In this document: piece by piece, positions 1 through 5,224 of the stretch
How the letters are laid out: each line of letters starts with the position of its first letter
Numbering within the stretch: the stretch's first letter is position 1
Source: Clostridiales bacterium
GTDB lineage: Bacteria; Bacillota; Clostridia; Lachnospirales; WRAX01
Reading direction: 5' to 3'
Length of the DNA stretch: 5,224 bases
Assembly (NCBI GenBank): GCA_031262335.1
Contig: JAISHX010000075.1
Coordinates: forward strand, 1 to 5,224
Made by a program: the position numbers and the translations under genes
The notes under the pieces: model-generated
Told to the model about the DNA's origin: nothing
Seen by the model: only the letters and a program-made list of their open reading frames with translations
The model's database searches: none

Positions 1-293
1 GACTCGACAGCACCTATTTTAATAAATTCCGCATCGCCGCTGTGTAAATTAAGCCAGCAAATATCAAGTGTTGTAAACAAATCCGCGCCGCCGCCGCGCA
101 AAAGCAATACGGAATTTATCAGTTTTACGGTTGTATCTTTGTCAAAACCGGCATCAAAAAACTGCTCCAAAATGTCAACGGCAAAGCTTGACTCTTCCCG
201 CGCACGCGCTCCGAAGCCCATTCCGTCGGACAGCGCAAGCAAGCAACAGCCGTTTTTGTATTCCATAAAAGAATGGCTGTCTCCCGAACGTTT
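1..293 (-). pseudogene. spoIIE: SpoIIE PP2C phosphatase domain, N-terminal part, downstream of the in-frame TGA; runs off the window
   Basis: This is the continuation of spoIIE in the same frame: 97 codons after the TGA, still open at position 1. It starts KRSGDSHSF, then has LSDGMGFGARAREESS. These are the SGDS and SDGMG motifs that carry the first two metal-binding Asp of SpoIIE phosphatases. The two Asp (codons 5 and 23 after the stop) are 18 residues apart, as I recall for B. subtilis SpoIIE D610 and D628. Next come the 'INSVLLLR' helix and 'TTLDICWLNLHSGDAEFIKIGA', also typical. The sequence is well preserved, with no further stop or shift, which suggests recent or continuing selection. 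The first in-frame ATG, at 266-264, lies after the SGDS motif, and I see no clear ribosome binding site for it, so independent production of an active phosphatase is unlikely. The missing C-terminal part, with the remaining metal-binding Asp, would lie to the left of the window. Confidence 0.85.
246..280 (-). other. Imperfect hairpin in spoIIE mRNA, 13 bases after the in-frame TGA
   Basis: In the mRNA sense, ACAGCC then ATTC pair with GAAT and GGCTGT. The inner 4-bp stem (271-274 with 260-263) has a 7-base loop, and the outer 6-bp stem (275-280 with 246-251) is separated from it by an 8-base bulge on one side. It begins 13 bases downstream of the TGA. The pairing is real on paper but modest, and it lies in conserved coding sequence, so it may be chance. 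It is recorded because of its position relative to the stop. Confidence 0.3.
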
Positions 294-1964
294 TCAGTCT
301 TTTGCCTCGCATGCAACTCCTGAAGAAATAAAATATCTTTGTTGTTCCGCAAGTTCAATTCGTTCCGGATAAGCGTCTGTGATTCGCATTTTTCTCCCTA
401 AAGCCCTTGAAACAAGCGAAACGAATCTGTTTTCACGAGAGAATATGTTCCCTTTTATCGTTACTTCACATAAACCGTTTATGTTCTCAAGTACAATCAC
501 GCCATCCACCTCGATATTTTCTGTTTTCAGTTCCATAAGTATTCTGTTTTCTTTTTCTTCATCAAACACAAGTTCGGCACGAAGTTCGTCCGCAAGCTCC
601 ATAAGCGTACCTGAAACACCTGAAAGTTGCTCTCCGACAAGTTGCCGACTTTCCGCTATTTTATTAAGCCAAGACAAATTCGTCTTATACATTTCAAAAC
701 AGCGAGCCAACGCCGCTTTAAAGTAATCCGGCTTGACACAGCCCGCTAAATCCCCGTCCGGATTTTCCAAAATAAGATATGCGGCACGATAGGTGCTGTA
801 AAGATTTTCGACCCAGCAAATTTTTTGCTTTGGGCAATCGGCGCATGCACGGGCGGCGGCATCATCAACTATTCCGGCGGCATCCGAACCCGTAAGAGCC
901 GGACGTTTTTCCGAAAGCTTGTTAAATGTTTTTGCAAGAACATCAAATGCGCCGGCACGCGAAAGAAGTCTTTCATGAACTACTTCCCTTACACGTTCGG
1001 AGTAGTTTTCCATCGCGCGGGAAGAAACAGGATTTGTTTGCTTAGGTAAAGTTGTAATGATACCGCGTCTTACAAAAAATGCCGCAACTGCCGCCGAAAG
1101 AACGGCAGTAATAAATTCAGGATTCAGAACGTTATAATTAAAATAAAATGAACAAAGCGTCAGCGAAACGCAAAATGAGGCTAATGCGGCTATTTTGTTT
1201 ATTTTAATCATACTTCCGCCTACTAAGCCTGCAAGAGAAAGAACTATCGAAAACTCAGCCGGCTCAAAACCGCCGATACGCATAAACGCGCCGAGTAATG
1301 CTCCTGTGGCAGCTCCTGCCGTCGCTCCGCCTTCCGCCGCAAGCACTGCCGTTATAAAAAAGCAAGAAAACAGCCTTAACGAAAATACTCCGATGTAAAT
1401 ATCCGCGCAACCCGTTACTATTGCCGCAATAAGTACCGCAACGCTTACAAGCTCTTCATTTGAAATTACGGCATGTCCGGTCTCGCCTTTTATTGCACTC
1501 ACCGCAAACGACATAATTATACCGAACGCAAACGCAAGCAAGCTCTCAAGTACCGCCATTACCGTCAAATAAACGCTTGCGTTGTTAAATACTGCAAATA
1601 AAATTCCGGACATTAAAAGTATAAGTGCAGTTACAGCACTCCGCACGAAAGGTTTAATATTTTTTGCGTGTTTGGTGAAAGATACGTTAAGAAGAAATGA
1701 CACGGCAATGCAGGACAAATATTTGACAGAGTAAAAATAGTTAAATTTTGTAATAATTCCGAAAGAGGCAAGTGCATAAACCGCAACCGAAACTTTTCCT
1801 CTCATCAAAAACGGCGCAATATATGCTATTATCACAGGATTTATTGTGCCAAAAACCGTCGCTCGTCCGACAAAAAAAGCAAAAACCGAAAGAACCGCAT
1901 CAGCGGCAAGGTTTTTCGGTATGTTTATGTAGTAAGGTAGTCTACCGCTTCTTACTGCGCCCAT
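294..1964 (-). CDS. spoIIE: Stage II sporulation protein E, membrane and regulatory part, ended by an in-frame TGA
   Basis: SpoIIE is a polytopic membrane phosphatase at the asymmetric division septum. It dephosphorylates SpoIIAA (a STAS anti-anti-sigma factor) and so frees sigma-F in the forespore. This 556-residue part shows about ten hydrophobic segments over residues 18-298, including a typical SNEE motif near 168-171. A soluble regulatory region follows, with the family Cys motif C374-x2-C377-x5-C383-W384. It ends in the conserved stretch 'FISSGVACEAKD', which normally leads straight into the PP2C domain. The start is ATG at 1964-1962, because AGGAGG lies 8 bases upstream of it. The GTG at 1973, three codons earlier, overlaps that ribosome binding site and is unlikely. 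All visible Trp codons are TGG, so a recoded TGA is not favoured. The PP2C half continues in the same frame after TGA 296-294, so this is one broken gene (or a sequence error) rather than a natural short protein. Family assignment is secure; whether the break is real is not. Confidence 0.9.
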   Translation of the reverse strand: MGAVRSGRLPYYINIPKNLAADAVLSVFAFFVGRATVFGTINPVIIAYIAPFLMRGKVSVAVYALASFGIITKFNYFYSVKYLSCIAVSFLLNVSFTKHAKNIKPFVRSAVTALILLMSGILFAVFNNASVYLTVMAVLESLLAFAFGIIMSFAVSAIKGETGHAVISNEELVSVAVLIAAIVTGCADIYIGVFSLRLFSCFFITAVLAAEGGATAGAATGALLGAFMRIGGFEPAEFSIVLSLAGLVGGSMIKINKIAALASFCVSLTLCSFYFNYNVLNPEFITAVLSAAVAAFFVRRGIITTLPKQTNPVSSRAMENYSERVREVVHERLLSRAGAFDVLAKTFNKLSEKRPALTGSDAAGIVDDAAARACADCPKQKICWVENLYSTYRAAYLILENPDGDLAGCVKPDYFKAALARCFEMYKTNLSWLNKIAESRQLVGEQLSGVSGTLMELADELRAELVFDEEKENRILMELKTENIEVDGVIVLENINGLCEVTIKGNIFSRENRFVSLVSRALGRKMRITDAYPERIELAEQQRYFISSGVACEAKD

Positions 1965-1972
1965 AAAGCGCA

Positions 1973-1978
1973 CCTCCT
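1973..1978 (-). promoter_or_regulatory. Ribosome binding site of spoIIE
   Basis: AGGAGG on the minus strand ends 8 bases before ATG 1964-1962. It decides the start: the alternative GTG at 1973-1971 overlaps the motif itself and has no other site upstream at the right distance. Confidence 0.85.
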
Positions 1979-2000
1979 AAAATTATTATTATATGCGAAT

Positions 2001-2033
2001 ATTCTACCATTTATTAACGTTATAATTTGTCCT
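2001..2033 (-). promoter_or_regulatory. Tentative spoIIE promoter with 21-bp spacing (Spo0A-activated type)
   Basis: Reading leftward, AGGACA (2033-2028, 4 of 6 to the -35 consensus) and TAGAAT (2006-2001, 5 of 6 to the -10) are separated by 21 bases. In B. subtilis the Spo0A-dependent sigma-A promoters of spoIIE and spoIIG are known for this abnormally long spacing. I see only weak 0A-box-like matches upstream, for example TGTCATA at about 2076-2070, so the call rests mainly on spacing and location. A competing candidate is TATAAT at 1993-1988, which lacks a good -35. Confidence 0.3.
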
Positions 2034-2095
2034 TATTTGTATACCGATACAGGATTTTTTAAGCCTTATTATGACATTTCTTTTATATAGTTATG

Positions 2096-2135
2096 CCTAA
2101 TGGCTAACCAACCTAATGATGTCTTATAGCCTATA
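2096..2135 (+). repeat. Short direct repeats CCTAATG, CCTAATG, CCTATAT
   Basis: Two identical 7-mers (2096-2102 and 2112-2118) lie 16 bases apart, followed by a degenerate third copy at 2130-2136, just upstream of the rightward promoter. A weak inverted pair, GGCTA (2102-2106) with TAGCC (2127-2131), spans the same stretch. These could be regulator contacts but may be chance in AT-rich DNA. Nothing else recognisable was found between about 2034 and 2145. Confidence 0.2.
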
Positions 2136-2145
2136 TATTAAAGCC

Positions 2146-2163
2146 TGTTGACAAAATTCAACA
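2146..2163. promoter_or_regulatory. Perfect dyad over the -35 box, candidate operator
   Basis: TGTTGA and TCAACA are perfect 6-bp inverted repeats separated by six bases, centred near 2154/2155. The left arm covers most of the -35 hexamer and the right arm lies in the promoter spacer. A protein bound here would block RNA polymerase. No regulator gene is visible in the window, so this is a structural observation with an inferred role. Confidence 0.35.
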
Positions 2164-2176
2164 AATATCGTATAAT
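2148..2176 (+). promoter_or_regulatory. Consensus sigma-A promoter of the GNAT-phosphatase operon
   Basis: TTGACA (2148-2153) and TATAAT (2171-2176) both match the sigma-A consensus 6 of 6 and are separated by the optimal 17 bases. Transcription should begin near 2183, giving a leader of only about 16 bases that is largely ribosome binding site. That leaves no room for a riboswitch or attenuator, so control would have to act on initiation. Confidence 0.85.
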
Positions 2177-2185
2177 ACTAATAGT

Positions 2186-2190
2186 GGAGG
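2186..2190 (+). promoter_or_regulatory. Ribosome binding site of the GNAT gene
   Basis: GGAGG, followed by TGAT, sits 8 bases before ATG 2199. It fixes the start there instead of at the upstream in-frame ATG-equivalent at 2148, a TTG that is part of the -35 box and lies upstream of the predicted transcript start. Confidence 0.85.
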
Positions 2191-2198
2191 TGATATAT

Positions 2199-3113
2199 AT
2201 GAAAATAAATACCGCTTTACCAACGGATTCTCCGGAAATTATAAGAATGGTAAAAATGCAATATGGAGATTTGAATCCAAACAGGAAATTGTATGATAAA
2301 GAATACCTGTTCGATGCTATAAAAAACGGTATTTATAAATTCTATATTTGCAGAAATGATTTCGATGAAGTCGTTGGCATTGTTTGTGCAAAAAACAATG
2401 AAATGTTCCCGGGGTGTGTTGAAGGATGCACTCTGATAGTATCTCCGGAATACAGGGGACAAGGATTGGCGAAAGAGCTGATGCGTGTTATGAAATCGGA
2501 TATATTTCAGAACAGTTACATGAATGTACTGATTTACAATGCTATCACGCTTGACACAATCTCACAAAAAATAGAAGCAGCGGATGGATTTATTCCAACC
2601 GGCATTTTGCTTAATCGTTTTAAATACGACCAAGAGACTGAAAATCTTAAAAACATGGACATTCCCTTGCGACGTCACCATCTTGTTATGGTCAAACCGA
2701 TTGACAAAAAAATTACGGAAAACATTTTTGTCCCGCACGAGCTGGAAAGCATAGTATATGATGTATATAAAAAAATCGGCGTAAAATTCTATGAAAACAA
2801 ATCAGAAAAATCTTACAGACAATTATTCGATTATCCTGAACATAATTACGCTGATTTTATAGGTTTTTTACCTGACGATTCACAAATGAGGGAATCGGTC
2901 AATGTTTGGCTTAATATGAACAGCGGTGACTGCCCCGCTCTTTATGAAGAAGCAAAAAAGCGAGGGTTTGTTTTTTCGGGTATACAGCCGCTTTCGGACA
3001 AAGGAGAATTTTTGATTATGCACCGTTCCGGTAGATTTAAGGAGGCATTGCATGAAGCTAAAACAATTCCGGAGTTTAATTATTTAAAAGAAGTGCTGAT
3101 TGGGGGAAATTAG
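2199..3113 (+). CDS. GNAT-family N-acetyltransferase with C-terminal extension, partner-switch associated
   Basis: This 304-residue protein has an N-terminal GNAT domain (about residues 1-165). GNAT enzymes move an acetyl group from acetyl-CoA to an amine. The acetyl-CoA loop is visible as V81-S-P-E-Y-R86-G87-Q-G89-L-A91, the standard R-x-x-G-x-A type pattern, followed by the expected helix. 'YNAITLDTISQKIEAADGFIPTGILLNRF' (about 113-141) is the usual late GNAT strand and helix with the 'GF' turn. Residues about 175-275 form an extra domain ending 'EEAKKRGFVFSGIQPL', which resembles a degenerate second GNAT half. From memory, this two-part layout matches GNAT modules fused to or encoded beside RsbW-like anti-sigma kinases in Firmicutes. 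The location fits: the stop codon is immediately followed by the ATG of an RsbU-type phosphatase. There is no signal peptide or membrane segment, so it should be cytosolic. The substrate is unknown; it may be a protein of the switch or a small molecule. GNAT fold is near certain; the partner-switch link is inferred. Confidence 0.88.
   Translation: MKINTALPTDSPEIIRMVKMQYGDLNPNRKLYDKEYLFDAIKNGIYKFYICRNDFDEVVGIVCAKNNEMFPGCVEGCTLIVSPEYRGQGLAKELMRVMKSDIFQNSYMNVLIYNAITLDTISQKIEAADGFIPTGILLNRFKYDQETENLKNMDIPLRRHHLVMVKPIDKKITENIFVPHELESIVYDVYKKIGVKFYENKSEKSYRQLFDYPEHNYADFIGFLPDDSQMRESVNVWLNMNSGDCPALYEEAKKRGFVFSGIQPLSDKGEFLIMHRSGRFKEALHEAKTIPEFNYLKEVLIGGN
3102..3106 (+). promoter_or_regulatory. Ribosome binding site of the sensor phosphatase, inside the GNAT gene end
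   Basis: GGGGG followed by AAAT lies 7 bases before ATG 3114, within the last codons of the GNAT gene. The GNAT stop (TAG 3111-3113) and this ATG are directly adjacent, so translational coupling is likely. Confidence 0.6.
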
Positions 3114-5224
3114 ATGTTTAGGAAACTTAGGCACAAAATTCTTGCAGTAATACTTTTTATGTCAATAATTCCTCTTGTGGTTGTTGGCGTGCTTGCACTG
3201 TTGTCAATGAATGCGATGCGTAATACCACCTCCGAAGTTACAAAAGAAATGGGTGATACTTCGGCAAGTCAAATTAAAACTGCCTTGGTAGACCAGATAA
3301 AAGGTGAAATGCTTACGCTTGTCACGAACCGTGCGGCGTTAGCCGATGAAAAACTTAAAGAGATTCAGTTTCATACTTTGATAGTCGCGGATTATGCCGA
3401 AAATCTTTATAATAATCCGGAAAATTATAAATCTCGTCCTCTAAATTATTTACAACCGGGTCAGGAAGGGATGACAGTACCTCATATAAGAACTGCAAGC
3501 GGTATTTCATATGAAAGTATATATAACGAACTATCATTATTAGGAAACGTTTCCGACGCGTTGCGTGAGTATCTTGTAACCGGTGTAAGTGTAACCGCAA
3601 GTTATATAGGAACGGAAAGCGGATTTTTTATTACAGTTGATAAAGGAGCTTCCGGTCCCAACAGAAAAGACTACGATGCTCGTACCCGAAGTTGGTATGC
3701 AGGCGCAAAAGCCGCAAAAGGATTGTTTTGGACAGATATTTTTACCGATTCTTCCGGACGCGGAGCATCTGTGTCATGCGCGGTTCCTGTTTATGCAAGC
3801 GACGGCACGCTTAAAGCGGTTGCCGGAACAGGTGCTGAACTCAGCACAATAAGCGAAATTGTTAAATTTACAAAAATCGGGGAAACAGGATACGCGTTTT
3901 TGCTTAACGATAAAGGACATGTAGTAATAACACCAAAAACAGATGAATTCGTTACAGACGACAAAGGAAATATAATAGGCGAAGATTACATCAATAACAG
4001 CAATGCGGCGCTTAGCAGTATTGCTCGCCAAATGGTTGCAAAAGAACATGGCGTTCAGGAACTCGAACTGGACGGACAAGCTGTTTTTTTGGCATTTTGC
4101 CCTCTTGAGGTAACTGACTGGAGCATAGGTCTTGTTATGCCGTATGACGAAGCTATTGCTCCCGCCGTTTCAATGGAATCCAGCATAATTGAATTAAGCG
4201 ATGTCACTGTTGCGGAAATGGGGGAAAGTATAGGAAAAGCTGTTCTTGTACTTACACTGATTATCCCGATTTGTGTGCTTATTGCGGCAATACTTTCATT
4301 CTCATTCTCAGGAGGAATAGTTAAGCCTATCCTTACTCTTACAAAAGGCGTCGGCATTATTGCCGCCGGAAACCTTGACTACGAAATGAGTATACGAACA
4401 GGTGACGAATTAGAAATTCTCGGAAACAGCGTGAATATTATGAGCCGCTCATTAAAAGACTACATGACGAATTTGACGAAAGTTACAGCTGATAAAGAAA
4501 GAATAGCAACCGAATTAAACGTCGCAACTCAAATTCAAAACTCTATGTTGCCGCGCATATTCCCGCCATGGCCTACAAGAACAGACCTTGATATTTTTGC
4601 AACAATGTTACCGGCAAAAGAAGTCGGCGGTGATTTCTATGACTTCTTTATAGTTGACGACAGGTACCTATTTGTTGTTATGGCTGACGTTTCAGGCAAA
4701 GGTGTGCCTGCTGCTTTATTTATGGTAATTGCAAAAACACTGATAAAGAATAACGCACAGGCAGGACTTGAGCCTAAAGATGTTCTTGAAGCGTCAAATG
4801 ACATTCTTTGTGAAAGCAATGACGCTGATATGTTTGTTACTTGTTTCTTGGGCAGACTTGATGTCATTACAGGTGAATTTGTCTATGCTAACGCCGGTCA
4901 TAACCAACCGCTGCTTAGACGCGCCGGCACAGAATGGAAATATATGCAGAGCAAGCCCGGGTTTGTTCTTGCCGGTATGGAAGGTATGGTGTACAAGCAA
5001 TCAAGTATGACGCTTAACCAAGGCGATGAACTGTATATGTATACAGACGGCGTTACAGAGGCAGTCAACCCGAAATTAGAGTTATACGGTGAATCACGGC
5101 TACTTAATTCCGTAAACAGCTTAAAGGGTAAAACTCTGAAAGAATTTGTCGTATCAATGAAGAAGAAAATTGATACTTTTGCTGAAGGAGCAGAACAAGC
5201 CGACGATATTACAATGCTGATACT
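3114..5224 (+). CDS. RsbU-type sensor serine phosphatase (dCache-HAMP-PP2C), 3' end cut by the window
   Basis: 703 codons are open to the window edge. Order: a short basic start, TM1 (about residues 9-32), an extracellular dCache sensor (about 40-345), TM2 (about 374-398), HAMP (about 400-452, with IVKPI at 402-406 and DELEILG at 431-437), a coiled-coil linker with the RsbU-like 'ATQIQNSMLP' (471-480), then a PP2C domain. All four metal-site motifs are intact: GGD507FYD, AD525VSGKG, TD645GVTEA and D697D698IT. The conserved 'YANAGHNQPLL' is at 591-601. Such enzymes dephosphorylate a phosphoserine or phosphothreonine on a STAS-domain anti-anti-sigma factor, which then sequesters an RsbW-like kinase and frees a sigma factor or other target. 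Ligand binding outside would be relayed through HAMP. The dCache has Y187-x4-R192-x-W194-Y195, like amino-acid-binding dCache domains, but the later ligand Asp appears replaced by Gly240. Only a few C-terminal residues should be missing. It is cotranscribed with the GNAT gene. The STAS partner is not in the window. Confidence 0.93.
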   Translation, partial: MFRKLRHKILAVILFMSIIPLVVVGVLALLSMNAMRNTTSEVTKEMGDTSASQIKTALVDQIKGEMLTLVTNRAALADEKLKEIQFHTLIVADYAENLYNNPENYKSRPLNYLQPGQEGMTVPHIRTASGISYESIYNELSLLGNVSDALREYLVTGVSVTASYIGTESGFFITVDKGASGPNRKDYDARTRSWYAGAKAAKGLFWTDIFTDSSGRGASVSCAVPVYASDGTLKAVAGTGAELSTISEIVKFTKIGETGYAFLLNDKGHVVITPKTDEFVTDDKGNIIGEDYINNSNAALSSIARQMVAKEHGVQELELDGQAVFLAFCPLEVTDWSIGLVMPYDEAIAPAVSMESSIIELSDVTVAEMGESIGKAVLVLTLIIPICVLIAAILSFSFSGGIVKPILTLTKGVGIIAAGNLDYEMSIRTGDELEILGNSVNIMSRSLKDYMTNLTKVTADKERIATELNVATQIQNSMLPRIFPPWPTRTDLDIFATMLPAKEVGGDFYDFFIVDDRYLFVVMADVSGKGVPAALFMVIAKTLIKNNAQAGLEPKDVLEASNDILCESNDADMFVTCFLGRLDVITGEFVYANAGHNQPLLRRAGTEWKYMQSKPGFVLAGMEGMVYKQSSMTLNQGDELYMYTDGVTEAVNPKLELYGESRLLNSVNSLKGKTLKEFVVSMKKKIDTFAEGAEQADDITMLI

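Noticed and set aside
294..296. TGA read as a sense codon through an alternative genetic code
   Set aside because: Trp is TGG throughout, Gly uses GGN, no other TGA occurs within the three genes, and endospore-forming Firmicutes use the standard stop.
125..358. 77-codon minus-strand frame spanning the spoIIE break, as a +1 programmed frameshift product
   Set aside because: A +1 shift at GAC-TGA leads into this frame, but it reads nonsense instead of PP2C motifs. The true PP2C frame is the original one.
379..1966. Plus-strand frames opposite spoIIE
   Set aside because: Low-complexity antisense translations of a well-recognised gene, without plausible ribosome binding sites or domains.
1965..1973. 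GTG start for spoIIE three codons earlier
   Set aside because: The GTG overlaps the AGGAGG ribosome binding site that is correctly spaced for ATG 1964.
2148..2156. Spo0A box over the rightward promoter (reverse of TTGACAAAA)
   Set aside because: Only about 5 of 7 match, fully explained by the -35 consensus sequence.
2148..2198. Upstream in-frame start adding 17 residues to the GNAT protein
   Set aside because: It would begin with a TTG inside the -35 box, upstream of the predicted transcript start. ATG 2199 has a strong ribosome binding site and begins directly at the GNAT domain.
3355..4357. Several 80-100 codon minus-strand frames over the sensor phosphatase
   Set aside because: They are shadows of the 703-codon plus-strand gene, which has complete domain architecture; their translations show no family features.

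Overview
The window looks like a chromosomal segment from an endospore-forming Firmicute of the class Clostridia. The reasons are a recognisable spoIIE gene, AGGAGG-type ribosome binding sites, a consensus sigma-A promoter, and moderately low GC with free use of ATA and AGA codons. I cannot name the genus. No RNA gene, insertion sequence, CRISPR array or convincing terminator is visible.

Layout: (1) Positions 1-1964, minus strand, hold spoIIE, the membrane-bound PP2C phosphatase that activates sigma-F in the forespore. Its 3' end lies outside the window, and an in-frame TGA at 294-296 cuts it just before the phosphatase domain. (2) Positions 1965-2198 are a divergent intergenic region. It contains the spoIIE ribosome binding site, a tentative spoIIE promoter with 21-bp spacing, a perfect sigma-A promoter reading right, and a perfect dyad over that promoter's -35 box. 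(3) Positions 2199-3113, plus strand, encode a 304-aa GNAT acetyltransferase-like protein with a C-terminal extension. (4) Positions 3114-5224, plus strand, encode an RsbU-type sensor phosphatase (TM, dCache, TM, HAMP, PP2C) that runs off the window about where its catalytic domain should end. Its ATG directly follows the GNAT stop codon, so the two form one operon.

How they may work together: both edges of the window encode PP2C phosphatases of the SpoIIE/RsbU superfamily, which dephosphorylate STAS-domain anti-anti-sigma factors in partner-switching pathways. SpoIIE serves sporulation. The right-hand operon looks like the sensing end of a second partner switch, in which an extracellular signal would act through the dCache domain on the phosphatase. 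The GNAT protein resembles, from memory of the family, acetyltransferase modules fused to or encoded beside RsbW-like kinases in Firmicutes. This makes a GNAT-coupled partner switch the most interesting hypothesis here. The expected STAS (RsbV-like) and kinase (RsbW-like) genes would lie beyond position 5224 and are not seen.

The oddest direct observation is the TGA inside spoIIE. The downstream reading frame is intact and in the same frame, with both visible metal-binding Asp motifs preserved. The junction looks like two small deletions totalling three bases, either a sequence error or a recent mutation.
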